A stretch of DNA of 64,000 nucleotides from contig MCFH01000013.1 in the NCBI GenBank assembly GCA_002104945.1, positions 806,001 to 870,000 on the forward strand, written 5' to 3'. The position numbers were made by a program, and so were the translations under genes. This document shows positions 27,182 to 39,899 of this stretch, piece by piece. Source of the DNA: Piromyces finnis (taxonomy: Eukaryota > Neocallimastigomycota > Neocallimastigomycetes > Neocallimastigales > Neocallimastigaceae). Within the stretch, counting starts at the first letter, position 1. Every line of letters starts with the position of its first letter. The notes beneath the pieces were generated by a model. It made no database searches. It saw only the letters and a list, made by a program, of their open reading frames with translations, and was not told the origin of the DNA.

Positions 27182-27867
27182 AATTGACACACATTATCCA
27201 AATTCAATCATTCCTATTTACAATTTCAAATCAAATAATAAAATAAATTATCATTTATTTATTAATTCAATATACTAATTTATAAAATCTATATAAAAAC
27301 TTTAGTTCATTAAACCAAAAAAAAAAAAAAAAACGAAAAAATAAATAAATAAATAAAATTAAAAAATTTAAAAATACTCTTATTGACATTTTATACACAA
27401 ATAATATTTAATTGAATGATTAAATTTTTATTTTTTTTTTAATAGCTTTATATATGTGTGTATTTTATTACAATATATATTTACGAGTTCTACTTATAAA
27501 TATTATTTTTATTACTCATTCTTTAGGTATAGGTATTAAAAAAAATAATAAGTTTTCATTTTCTAAAGATGTTTTAATGATATTTAGTTATATTTATGTA
27601 TTACGAAGGATTTATTTTTTAAAAATATTCGCTTCTTTTTTTTTTTTTTTTTTTTGTTAAAATATATTTTTATTTGATATTTTATATTTGTTTTACTTTT
27701 GTTTTTTTTTTTTTTGTTTTTGTTTTTATATTTTAATTTGCTTGAATAGATTTTATATTGTATTATTTTTAATTTTAATATGTATAATACATTTTAAAAT
27801 ATAATACATTCTCTATATATTTTGAAATAATTTATGGGTTTGAATAAGAGGTTGAATATTGCTTAAT
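27182..27867. other. Convergent intergenic region after CWC25
   Basis: It is rich in poly-A (27319-27333) and poly-T (27638-27655 and 27702-27714) and lies between converging CWC25 and the RAMP4-like gene. No gene is recognised. Confidence 0.5.
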
Positions 27868-28655
27868 TTACTTCTTTCCGAAAAGTTCAAAGATAGCGGA
27901 ACCAATAACAATGAAAAGGAATAAACCAAGAACAACTGGACCAACTGGGAACTTGTTTTCCTTCTTTCTCTGTATAATTTAACATTATTTTAAAATAAAA
28001 TATTATTTAATATATTTATTCCCATAATTATTTTTTTAATTAATTTTGATCTATTTAAATAAGTAATTGTTAACACTTACTAAAGAAGTTTCAACCTTTC
28101 CTCTCTTGTGAATATTCTTAGCAAAAGCTTCGTTAGACTTCTTTCTAATGTATGGTGATGAGGCCTAATGTTTTCAATGAAAAAAAAAAAAGTAATAAAA
28201 TTAATATAAATTCTTTATCTAATTTTAACCAACAATCATTTTTAAAATACATATGTGAAGATATAGTAATATTCAAGAGAAGTATTCATACACACTACAG
28301 CCCTCTTTATTTATCAATAAATTCTATAGTATTTATGTTGAACAACTTTCATTATAAATATAAATTAATTTCATTATATACATCACTTATCCCATAACCT
28401 ATTAACCTTGTATTTCTATTTTCAATAATATATTAAATCTAACATCTATGTAATTTCAAATAAATAGAAATAATAACATTATTCATAATTTATTAACTGT
28501 TTCTGTTTTAATTGTTTACATATTTTTATTCCAATTTATTCTATCTCTTTTCTTCTTCTATTGACTTTTTAGAGAGTGTGTATTTGTGTGTATTTATTAC
28601 TTTTATTATTACTTTTCTTTTTTTAAATATTGATATAATATATAATAGTTACCAT
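27868..28655 (-). CDS. RAMP4/SERP1-Ysy6-like small ER membrane protein
   Basis: This tail-anchored protein of about 62 residues belongs to a family that binds the Sec61 translocon and the ribosome and helps stabilise membrane proteins in ER stress. Exon 3 (about 27970-27868) encodes RKKENKFPVGPVVLGLFLFI, then VIGSAIFELFGKK. It has the single C-terminal membrane span and the G-P-V-V-L-G-L-F-L-F pattern typical of the family. Exon 2 (about 28168-28082) encodes ASSPYIRKKSNEAFAKNIHK, then RGKVETSL, with the family's basic KNIxKRG motif. Exon 2 has no Met. The best initiator is an ATG at the complement of 28653-28655 that is followed directly by a GTAACT donor, so the protein would start M-A-S-S. 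That places a single Met codon before an intron of about 480 bp. The body of the gene is secure; the first exon is inferred. Confidence 0.75.
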
Positions 28656-30272
28656 TGTTATATTTATTACTATTTAACTATTTATAAAAGATTTAAAATA
28701 TTTTATAAAGAAAAAAAAAAAAAAAAAGTTGCTTTTTCTTTATTTTATAGTTGAAAATTAATTAGTTGGACTAGGTAGTGAAATTTTAATCATCATCATT
28801 AATTTAATTATATATTAGAATTTTATATATTAATTTCTATATATATTGATTCTAAATTAATTATACGACTGAATTCAATTCTTATTCATTTTATATAAAT
28901 TTTAAATTAAATTATTAAATCATTGTTATATTAAAAAATTATATTAAATTTTATGAGAAATAAATTTTAATTAAACATTTTTTTATATTACAGTATATTA
29001 AGAGATATATAGACTAAATACTGTAATGTATTTTACATTTCAAAATAAAAACATTAATAAAAAAAAAACGATCATACTACCTATTCATAATATTATTATA
29101 ATTATTATGACTTTACTATTAATGATTGGTAACATATATAATATGAATCTATTTTAATAATATATTAATTTTATTCTTTTAATTGCAGACTTTTTTTTTT
29201 TTTTGGTTACCAAATAATAAATACTATAAATATTTACTATAGTATAAAAAGATGTAAAAGTAAAAAATACTATCTCGTTATTAATGAAAAGTTGGATGTA
29301 AAAAAAAAAGTTTTTCTTTTATTCTATATAATGAAAAAAAAAAAAAAAAGAAGATTTATATAAATTAGATAAATATCTAGTTACTTTATAGTAGTATAAA
29401 AAAAATTTTATTATTGTTATTAAATATCATTATAAAATATTTTATATTACTTTTATATTTAAAAAGTTTTATTTTTAAATTAACTTGTTTTTTTTTTTTT
29501 TTTTTTACAAAATTAATAAAAGTATTAAACTTTAATTTTATTTATTTTTATTATTTTTATTCAAGTAATACAATAGATAGATTCGTATAATTTATATTTT
29601 AGTTAAATATTCACATTCCATAATAAAAATAAAACTTTAAATGATAAATATTATAATAATGAATGAAAAGAGATGTATATATGTATATTTAATGTCATCA
29701 ATCTTGTAAAAGAAAAAAAAGAAACTAATTTTATTAAATAAAAACTTTGGTTTAATGTAAAGTTCTTTTTTAAAAAAGTTTGATTTTTATTTTGTTTTTT
29801 GTTTTTGTTTTTTAATTCTACAATTATATAGATAAATATAAACTCTTTATATAAAAACACTTTGAAGATAAAAAAAAAAGTTTAACCATAATAATTATAT
29901 CTACCTATATAGACATAAATTTATTATTTCAAAAATTGTTTTTTTTTTTTTTTTTTTTTTAGATATATATATTTATTAATTTGTTTCAGTTATACATAAT
30001 GTGTAGAAAATAAGCTGAATTCTATATTAAATTATTATTATTAAAATCATGATAAAGCGCTTATTTTCAATAAATTATTGTTTCATTCTAATTATAAATG
30101 ACTGAATATCACAAATACAATTTATAGTATTAAATAATTTGCTTATTTATTAAAAAGTTTATAATAAAAATAATAGTAATTAGATATTTAAAAATATATA
30201 TATATTGAAATATTTTTTTTTTGTAGAACTAAAATAATAGTAGGTATTATTTATAATATGAAAAGGGGGAAA
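28656..30272. other. Intergenic AT-rich region between the RAMP4-like gene and MED7
   Basis: This 1.6 kb stretch holds many homopolymers (for example T-runs near 29490-29506 and 29939-29960) and short TA repeats. No exon or RNA gene is recognised. It contains the RAMP4-like promoter and the MED7 3' end. Confidence 0.5.
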
Positions 30273-30627
30273 CTATCCAGTAAGTAACATGTTTTCAATT
30301 TCTGATAAAAATGTTGTTTCTGGATCAAAAGATTCATTTATAATTCTTTTTGGTATATTTGAAATTGAAGATTCTTGTTTTGTTTTAGATGGGGATGCTT
30401 TTATTGATTCTTTAATGTTGCCATAACATTTTATAAAATTTATATATTCATCATTAGATGTTTCATCTGTATTAATTTCAGAAATATCTTTAGACATCTG
30501 CTGTAACATGCTTTCATCTATTTCTAATTCCTAAATATGAATTATGAATATATACATGAATAATATAAATAAAAATACATTTTTTATTTAATTTAAAAAT
30601 CATCTAAATCATCTATATTAAAATGAT

Positions 30628-30661
<34 letters not shown>

Positions 30662-30879
30662 AAATACCTTTATTGAATTATTTAACGTTTCCACTAATGT
30701 ATCTTTGGTTATACTATTACATATTGAGTCTACTTTTTCTTTACATCTATATTTTATTTTTTATATGAAAATATAGTATTATTATTATTATTATTATGTT
30801 TATTATTATGTTTATTATTATTATTATGTTTATTATTATTATTATGTTTATTATTATTATTATGTTTATTATTATTATG

Positions 30880-30922
<43 letters not shown>

Positions 30923-32102
30923 GTTTAACACCAGATAAAATATAATCATTTAATAATATTTGCATATATAAATTTATTTTTATATTTTATTGGAGTTGGA
31001 GTAACATTTAAATATTAGAAATAATATTTTATCACCTATTACGATTCAAGAAACTTACTTATTTATTTCCGTTATTGAATTCATTCTTCTATTTATTTGT
31101 TGCTCCAACATTAATTTAATTGTATCTCTTGCCTATTTTTATTAAGAATTGAAGTAATTAGTATTCTTCCTTAAGATTTTTTATTTATTAAATAGATAAA
31201 TAAAAAAAATAAAATAATTACTTGATGTGTTCTGCAGCTATTTAATAAATGATGCATATTAATTAAAATAAGACGTATATTATCAACATTTTTAGCATAC
31301 TATTTTTACACAATAATATGAAAAAAAAAAAAAATAAATAAACAAATTTATAGTATATAATATTAAAGATTTATATCCAATATATAATAATAATATAAAT
31401 TAGAAATTAAAATAGAAATTTATATGTTATGAATAATAAATAAGATATAAATATTATAAAGAATCGTACATCTTCAGGTGTATGGGATAAAGTTTTTAAT
31501 AATTCTACATAGTTAAATAGTAATGAGTGATTTAATTTTTTTAAGATTTTTATATAATCGGTTGTTCCTGTATATTATATTTTACAATAATTATAATAAA
31601 ATTTAATTTTAAAATTTAGCGCTATATATAATATAAGACTATTGATAAGTATATATTTGAATATTGACCTTCCATTTCATCTGGGTATAATTGTGGAATT
31701 TGATAATTCTTTAACAATTGAATTTCTTCATTAATCTTTAATATTATATTAACAAATTAATTTTAAAAAAAAAAAAGAAAAGAAAAGAAAGAAAGAAAAA
31801 ATAAATGATAATAATACATTAATGGAAAAATTTAGTTATTATCTATGCTTTTTTTTAATTTTAAAAATTTTAATAATATAAATTACCGGTTTCTCCATCC
31901 CAAATACTCTAAATGTACCTGTCGTTAAAGGTTTTGGAGGTTCTAAAAATGAAAAATCTTGCTGTTGAATTGAGGCAGCCAAAGTTGCTGCAGATGCTGC
32001 TTTCTTTGCATCATCACGTAGTTTTATATTTTCATCAGTATAATTTAAATAAAAACTTGGGGGTGGTGGATATAATTCAGAAACTGTTTGTTCATTTGAC
32101 AT
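30273..32102 (-). CDS. MED7: Mediator complex subunit 7 (middle module), multi-exon
   Basis: Med7 pairs with Med21 in the middle module of Mediator, linking activators to RNA polymerase II. The first exon (32102 to about 31888) encodes MSNEQTVSELYPPPPSFYLN, then LEPPKPLTTGTFRVFGMEKP. The YPPPP motif and the LEPPxP...G.YRVFG-type motif are diagnostic. Later exons give NEEIQLLKNYQIPQLYPDEM, ILKKLNHSLLFNYVELLKTL and NVDNIRLILINMHHLLNSCR, matching the Med7 coiled-coil core in order. The final exon (about 30530-30273) is a Ser/Lys-rich tail of about 80 residues not usual in small Med7 proteins. One intron contains the 146 bp TTA/TTATG repeat. The gene is head-to-head with the phosphatidylserine decarboxylase gene. 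Confidence 0.87.
30629..30659. repeat. Poly-A run in MED7 intron
   Basis: Thirty-one consecutive A on the + strand, which is poly-U in the MED7 transcript, lie within the last intron. Confidence 0.9.
30777..30922. repeat. TTA array with TTATG variants in a MED7 intron
   Basis: About 146 bp of TTA units is punctuated by six ATGTTTA variants, ending with a pure TTA run. It is intronic in MED7, and no coding function is supported. Confidence 0.9.
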
Positions 32103-32708
32103 GTTTTTTTATGGATTTGTAGGGGATTTTCCACTTCTTTTTAAAATAAAATAAAAAATTTATATATTTATAATTGTTTATGATGATGAATAGTATTATT
32201 AAGTTATAATATTTTCTACTAAAATATATGTTGATGTAGAGTTATTCTAAAATTAAACTTTATATATAAAAATTAACACTGAAATAAATCTAATTGTATA
32301 AAATGAGAAATCCTTTCAAAATATTACAGATAAGGTAATTTTGCTTTGACTATATATGTTGTGTTAACAATAAATATGAGATTTTCTCATAAAGTTTCTC
32401 CTGTTGTTATATAATTATGGTATATTATCAATTTTACAAATAAATTTCATTAATTTTATGATTGAAAATCCATTATAAAAATAAATATTTTAAATAATTA
32501 TTCCTATATTTAATTTTTAAAACTCAAATAAGGATAAAGATCTATGATCATTTAATATATATTTATGTTTAAATCCACCTGAATTATTATTTATTATTTA
32601 TTATTATATCATGGGATTTTTAAATTAAAAAATTTTATAAATTTATAAAAAAAAAAATCTAAAAATTTTCTATATCGATTATTAAAAAAAAAAAAAAAAA
32701 AAAAAAAA
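32103..32708. other. Divergent promoter region, MED7 and phosphatidylserine decarboxylase
   Basis: This 606 bp spacer lies between divergent ATGs. A 26-base A-run (32683-32708) abuts the decarboxylase start codon. No exon is seen. Confidence 0.55.
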
Positions 32709-35119
32709 ATGAATAATTTACAAAATCGAATTATTCAAAGTACTTCTTTTAGAACTAATTATTTATTAGTAAACAATTTAAAAAAAATAAATGTTAGTCT
32801 TTGTTCTAATGTATACAAAAGTACTTTAACATCAAATGTTCAATTTTCCAATTTAAATAATTTTCACTTAAATAATACCCAATATGATTCTTTATTGAAT
32901 AAAAATTTCCAAATTTTAACTTTTAAACATACTTATGCCCAAACTACAAATGGTAAAAAATTCTTTTAAAGGAAAAAATAATAATAAATATAATATTTCA
33001 TTTTATATAAAATGGTATATTTTTGAACTATTCCTAAATATTTTAATTTATATTTTAAAATAAAATAATAATAATATAAAATAATAATATTATTATGAAA
33101 ATATAAAATAAATATTTTTAATTCCTTTATTAAAATGGTTTGAAGGAAAAGCTGAAAATAATAAGAATGAAACCAATAAAGAAGAATCTACCAACCAATC
33201 CAGTAATGCTAATTCTAATAACAAAAATAATAATAATTCAAAAGAACATAAAGATAGAACTAATTTGTATTCAATAATTCTTGGTCTTGCAGCAGTTTCA
33301 GCAGCTGGAACTTTAAAAGTTCATAAAAAAGTTTTAAAAGAAAAACTTAAAGAACTCGAAAATGAAACCCAAATAAAAATTGAAGGTTCTCCTTTAGTAT
33401 GTATCATTAGTTTTTTTTTTTTTAAAAAAGAAAAAAAAAAAAAAAAAAAATTTAGAAATAATAAATAATAATGGTATTAGTAGTTAATAATAATAATGAT
33501 GATGATTATATGAAATAAATTGTAAATAATGTTTCATACATCTCATTCAATAAAAATTGAAGATAATTTTAATATAATTAAATTTCATAAAAAAGAAAGA
33601 GATTTAATGTAATATTTATTATATTGTACTAATTATATAATATACATATATATATATCTTAATAAAAGATGAAATTCTATGCTATGCTTCCTTTAAGAAT
33701 TTTATCGAGATTTGCTGGTAAAATATTAAATCTTACTATACCAGAAAAATTACGTCCAAAAATTTACAAAGCCTACGCCAAAAATTTCGGTTGTAACTTG
33801 GACGAAATGCTAGACGAAGATTTAACTCATTATAAAAGTATTGCTGAATTCTTTTATAGAAGAATCAAGCCAGAAGCCAGACCTATTGACAAAAAAGTTG
33901 ATTTGGTATGCTTTATTTAATTAAAATTTTATTCCTATTATTAAAAATAAATATATATAAATATCCAATAATTCCAATGATAATCAATAATAATGGAAAT
34001 AATTTAAGAATTTTTATTAATATTATAAATAAAAAAAAAAAAATTATTGATTTGGTATTGAATATTGATAGGTTAGTCCTGTAGATGGTAGAGTCTTACA
34101 ATTTGGTGAAATTATTAATAATGAAATTGAACAAGTTAAAGGTTTTACCTACTCAGTTGAATCACTTCTTGGTTATAATGGTAATTCTAAAAAGGAAAAG
34201 ACTATCGAACTCAGTAAAGAAAAGATTGAAAAAGTTATAAAATCTATGCAACGTCAACCATCTCATATGAATATGACTCATCAAAAATTCCTTGAAACTT
34301 ATTCTATAGAATCTTCCGAAGTTGCCGAAAAAATTAAAGAAAGAGAAACTAATAAATATGTTAGACATCATAATAAATTATATTATTGTGTACTCTATCT
34401 TTCTCCTGGTGATTATCATCACTTCCACTCTCCAACTAATTGGATTATCGAAAAATGTAGACACTTTTCAGGTAAATTAATTTTAACACTAATACTATTT
34501 ATATAGAAATATAATAAATATTATTTTTAAATTTTTTTTTTTTTTCATTATAATATATTACTATTATTGTTATCCTATTTTTAACCTCTTTCAACCTTGA
34601 TATTCATAGGTCACTTACTTAGTGTATCACCAAAAATTGTTAATTTAGTTCACAATTTATTCACTGTTAATGAACGTATTGCTCTCCTCGGTAGATGGAA
34701 ACATGGTTTTTTCTCTATGGTACCAGTAGGTGCAACTAATGTTGGTTCAGTTGTTTTAACCATTGATGATGTAAGCAATATTAAATATAATTTATATAAT
34801 TTATAATAAAAACTAAAATAAATATAATAATTAATTAAAACCTTTATTCCTATATAATTTTTAGAAATTAAAAACTAATATGCCATACCGTAAGCAATCT
34901 ATTAAAAGAAGAGATAAAAATTATGGTGTGTTTGTTGAACGTTCTTATGACAATGGTTCACCTCTTCTTAAAGGTATACCAGTTCATCGTGGAGAAGAAC
35001 TTGGTGGTTTCCAAATGGGTTCCACTGTTGTTTTAGTATTTGAAGCTCCAAAGAACTTTAAATTCAATATTACTCCACATCAAAAGATTAATGTTGGTCA
35101 ACCAATTTCTGAAAAATAA
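32709..35119 (+). CDS. Phosphatidylserine decarboxylase proenzyme, mitochondrial type
   Basis: The enzyme makes phosphatidylethanolamine from phosphatidylserine using a self-generated pyruvoyl group. Exon 1 (from 32709) encodes a Ser/Asn-rich leader. It is probably organelle-targeting. After an Asn-rich linker, a membrane span ([17 protein letters not shown]) precedes the catalytic part, as in Psd1. Conserved blocks follow: [45 protein letters not shown], the histidine motif [11 protein letters not shown], and [15 protein letters not shown]. The self-cleavage motif near the C-terminus reads [12 protein letters not shown]. The Gly-Ser-Thr core is intact; the preceding residue is Met where Leu is usual. 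About seven exons are inferred. The first join (AQTTN-G-KAEN) is plausible but not certain. Small-domain and large-domain boundaries follow from the GST site near 35020. Confidence 0.92.
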
Positions 35120-36730
35120 ACAATTTTATATAAAAAATAATTATTTTGATCCCACCATGTTTATATATAATTAATCAATACTATAAAAATAAAAATAAAA
35201 TAAAAAAAATAAAAAATTAAAAAAGAAAACATTAAATGACATGTTTTTTTTTTATTTAAATTTATTATTACTATTATTACTCTAATTATTATTATTACTC
35301 TAATTATTATTATTATGTTTATTATTATTATTTGCAGTCTTTTAAGCTAAATTTTTATATATAATATTCCACCCTAAAAAATTTCATAATAGTAATGATT
35401 TTTTTCTTGGTGTAACATCCAGATTAAAAATAAATCAATTATCCTATCATATGCCCTAATAAATAAAAGATTTTATTTATATTGTTTTAGGTCAAAAACA
35501 AAAAGAAAGCATTTACTCGTCAAATCTTTTGGCTATTTTATGCAATAGTATAGTATCACTTAGGTATTAAAAACTTTTGGTATGTTTTTATTTCATTTCT
35601 TTTAAATATCAAAGATGATCTTCCTCTAATAAAATATAAAATGGTAAACCCTACAATACAATTAAAATTGATTAATTTCTTAAAAAATATTATTATGAAG
35701 AAAAAAATAATACTCTTCAATCCTATAATTTAGTAATTTTAAGCATATTCATGACCACTTTATTTCTTTTTACTTCATCGAAAAAGGGATAATAAGTATA
35801 TGAAAAATACTGACAAACCAAGCAGGGATTAAACCATTAACTTTTTATAGGTTAAGAGTAAAAATAAAATAACCAGAAAAAAGCTAGCTCATTATTTTAA
35901 TATATAATTATCAACCACCACCACCACCATAAAAATGGTATTAAAATTTTATTTTATTATAATATACTTCACCATTTATTATTAAGTCAAGACACACCTT
36001 TTAAATTTTTACCTTGTATTTTCATTCTACCTAAAAATCGATTAAAAATTTAATTGGTTTAGATGATAATCTAAACCTATATATTACAATATACTCCAAT
36101 TCATATATTCAAATATATTATTATAGTGTAACAATGACATTTTTGTAATTTTATATATATAATCATATAGATTAATATATTAATAATATATTGGATAGAG
36201 TTTATAATAAGCTGAGTGAAAACAAAACTTTTGTGTATATTTAAAATTTAAAAATATCAATTGAAAATAATATATTAATAATTGTCAGTATATATTATGA
36301 GTACTATATAATATGTATGTTGAGTATAATCAATTAAATAGTATAATTAAATTCATCAAAAATTCTTTTTTTAAATCTTTAATAAAAAATAGTAATTTTA
36401 ATTAAAATTTTCTGTAATATAAAAAATAAAAAAAGAATATCGTATTTTTTTTTTACACCTCAAAAAAAAGAAAGGTTTATTTCAATACACAGAAATACAA
36501 AAATAGCGATAATTTTATATTTCATAAAAAAAAAAAAAACAGGTGAAACATTTAAATTTCATTTCTATGTAAACTTTTAAAAAGAATAAACTATCTTAAA
36601 AAGAATTTACTTTTTTAAAATACTAAATGATCATGGTTAGATTAAAAAATTTCTGTAAATTTCAAGATAGGATAAAAAATTAGATTAAAAAAAGTTTGAG
36701 TATTGGTTCATTCTTTGACTCTAAAACTCC
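35120..36730. other. Gene-poor region after the decarboxylase gene
   Basis: It contains a short ATT-rich repeat near 35260-35332, a CCACCA patch near 35915-35928 and ordinary AT-rich sequence. Short open stretches such as one near 35490-35540 are not supported as exons. A weak tRNA-like patch lies at 35815-35895 on the minus strand. Confidence 0.5.
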
Positions 36731-36950
<220 letters not shown>

Positions 36951-38189
36951 CCTTTGACTTCTTTTATAATAATAAAATAGTCCACCTACAATATCCTACA
37001 ATATACATGTTTATATTACTTTTTTTTATTTATTTAAATATAAAATTGTTGTTGTTGTTGAGTAATTATATAAAATGTGGATAAACAAAAAATTATGTTC
37101 AACAGAGTATTTTTATTATTATTACCACTATTACTATTATCTGGTGTAATAAATAGGAATAAAGTTTTTTAAACAATGGTGGTATCCATGATAATAATTA
37201 TATAAAATATAATAGCCATATAAACCTCCACCTTCTTTACTAATAAACTAATAATAGAATTATATGTTATTATAATGGTTCTATACAATTATTCTCCTTT
37301 TCAATATTATTATATACATTGTATCATTATATACTTTAATTTTATATTTACTATCATCCTACCTAAAAAAAAAATGAATGTTTAGGATGATCCTAAATCA
37401 TTAAAAAAACTGACTAAAATATTTAATTTATAATTATCCTATTTTTTTTTTAATATAAATTATTAAAAATACAAAAAAAATTATTTTTTTTTTTTTTGTT
37501 TTTTTTTATTATTTTTCAATAAAACCATAAAATAAAACAACTTCATTATTTAAAAAAAAAAAAAAAAGTAGACTAAAAAAAGAACTTTATTATAAAAAGT
37601 CACTTTTATTTATTTAAAAAAAAAAGAAAAAAAAAATATAATTTTAAGATTTTATTAATATATATTCATTTTTTATATAAAGGAATATAAACAATATATA
37701 ATACCCATAATTATCAAATTTCATATATTATCAGTTTTCCTTTTCTTTTAATTATCTATCATCTCATATTTAATTAAACTTATTCTGTATCTTATTATTT
37801 TGAATATAGTAAATAATATAAAGGTAAAAAATTTTATTCATTTTTAATTACAATAATAAAAAATGACTATAATTAAAATGCTTATAAATAAATAAATAAT
37901 AATAATAAATGTATTCTTTAATAAAAAGAATTTGTTTATTACTATTATTCTACTGTTAGAAAGAAAATAATAATAAATAAACATCCTATTTAATACTTAG
38001 TAGATGAAATAATTTTAATTTTAAAAAAAAAATAAAATTATTAATATAAATAGTTTTAAAAAGTTGAATATAATTATAATACAAAAATCTTTAAATTTTA
38101 TAAAAAAAAAATAAATATATGTTATTATTTTAAATTAAATGCCATTTTAATTGTTATTAAATATACGTTTTTTTAATTTATTAATAGAA
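36951..38189. other. Intergenic AT-rich region upstream of RHEB
   Basis: It contains a GTT repeat near 37045-37061, many A/T homopolymers and the RHEB promoter. A 25-codon frame at 37095 begins like a signal peptide (MFNRVFLLLLPLLLLSG) but stops at once. No exon is supported. Confidence 0.5.
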
Positions 38190-38923
38190 ATGCCAGCCCC
38201 ACCAAAACCACGTAAGATTGTTGTATTAGGCGCTCCAGCTGTCGGAAAAGTAATATAAATGATATTTAAAAAAAAAAAGAAATTTATATATAAAATAAGT
38301 AACTCAAACTAATATTTTCCATATACAATTTATAATTTATATATAAAATAATCAAATTTCCTATATATTTTAAAAATTATAAAATAACTCCTATTTCATA
38401 AAATTAAAAAAAAAAATAGTCTTCTTTAACTATAAGATTTGTTGAAGACAAGTTTGTTGATAATTACTATCCAACCATTGAATCTTCTTATACTAAAGTA
38501 GTTAAGCATAAGAATCAAGAATATGCATTAGAAATTAACGATACTGCAGGTCAAGATGAATTTTCAATTCTTAATAATAAGCATTCTATAGGAACTCATG
38601 GTTACGCTATAGTTTATTCTATTACTTCTCGTGACTCATTCTATTTATGTGAAACTATACGTGACAAAATTTTAAATTATACTGGTACAGATTGGGTTCC
38701 AATTGTCTTAATTGGTAACAAGTGTGATTTAGAAGGTCAACGTCAAGTTACTAAAGAAGAATTAGCTGCTTTAGGTCAAAAATGGAATTGTAGTTATATT
38801 GAAAGTAGTGCTTTCTCTAACACCAATATTGGTAAAGCATTTGATTTATTAATTGCTGAAATAGAAAAATTAGATAAAGCTTCTGGTGGTGAATCTGCAG
38901 GTGGAGCTTGTATAATTCAATAA
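38190..38923 (+). CDS. RHEB: Rheb-type small GTPase
   Basis: Rheb is the GTPase that activates TORC1, or regulates amino-acid uptake in some yeasts. There are two exons: 38190-38248 (to GAPAVGK) and about 38420-38923. The G motifs are GAPAVGKSSLTIRF (P-loop), YYPTIESSYTK (switch I), DTAGQDEFSI (switch II, the Rheb form), GNKCDL and ESSAFS. The protein ends with the CaaX box CIIQ, which predicts farnesylation and endomembrane anchoring. The P-loop departs from other family members: it has Pro-Ala at the positions equivalent to Ras Gly12-Gly13, where animal Rheb has Arg-Ser. Effector residues are close to animal Rheb. Length (about 184 residues) matches the family. A relatively GC-enriched codon use suggests good expression. 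Confidence 0.92.
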
Positions 38924-39899
38924 ATAAATATACTATTTTCTCGAGAAATATAATTAATATATATTACTCAAAACCTTTAAAAGTATTTAAAATAGAATCC
39001 TTGAAGATTTTATTTTAATACACATACATAATAATTAAAAATAAATGATATAAAAAAAATTAGTATAATAAAAAAAAAAAAAAAAAAGCATATGTTTAAA
39101 CCCTCTTGTTTTTATATTTAGTTTAATGCTTAATAAATATTATTAAAAAAATAAATAATTAATAAACCAAAATATATATATATACAATAATAATCATATT
39201 TTCTAAACAAAAAAAGAAAAAAAAATTTATGTTCGCATCTAATAGTCTTTTTATAATTAAGGAAATTAGTATTACTTTAAAAATAATTGTATATTAATAT
39301 ATTTAATTAATTATAATATTTATAATAACAAAAGCCAAGATAATCAAAATATACAAATAATAAAATAGTGTAGTAACATAATATAATTAGAAATAAAAAA
39401 TAAATTGCTAGGCTAATATATCTTTTATATTTTTATTTAATTTTTTTTTTTTTTTTTTTTAATTCTCTCTTTCTATGTATATGTATTAAATACCATGAAT
39501 AATTATGAATATTTAATAAACTTTAAATGAACAAATACTTTCTTTTTCTGTTGTTGACAATTGAAAAGGTCTATCAATTGTATTCTTATTAAAAATAATT
39601 ATTTAATTTTAATTTTAATTCACTTAATATTTCAATTAAATACTACATAAAATTTTAAAGTTGTAAAATTTTAATTAATAATTTAATTAACAGTTTTTTA
39701 ATCTAACACTAATTCTATTATTAATATATATACATATATATATATATTTTCATTTTTAATTTTTTTTTTTATACACAGCTATAAAACCAACAACTAAGTT
39801 ATTCTAGATTCTTGTACTAAAAATAAAAAGATAAGCAATTATTATTTAAATCATTTTTCATATATTTATATATATATATATAATACTTTAAGTAAAATT
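38924..39899. other. Intergenic AT-rich region, RHEB to coiled-coil gene
   Basis: It has A-runs at about 39070-39087, a long T-run near 39436-39460 and TA repeats near 39726-39745. It should contain the RHEB 3' UTR and the promoter of the next gene. No exon is seen. Confidence 0.5.

Noticed and set aside
30747-30965. Minus-strand Ile/Asn-rich frame over the TTA repeat in MED7
   Set aside because: It lies in an intron between two well-supported MED7 exons and consists of repeat translation.
35490-35560. Short open stretch KNKKKAFTRQIFWLFYA, considered as a possible transposase or exon relic
   Set aside because: It is short, followed by stops, and matches no family I can name.
35815-35895. 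Minus-strand tRNA-like patch with an ACTCTTAACC anticodon-like segment (tRNA-Lys CTT type) and GGTTTAATCC resembling a B box
   Set aside because: Acceptor and T stems do not pair and the B-box core CG is missing. At best it is a decayed tRNA remnant, and chance similarity is likely.
37095-37172. 25-codon frame with signal-peptide-like start (MFNRVFLLLLPLLLLSG)
   Set aside because: It stops at once and no following exon could be found, so it is not supported as a gene.
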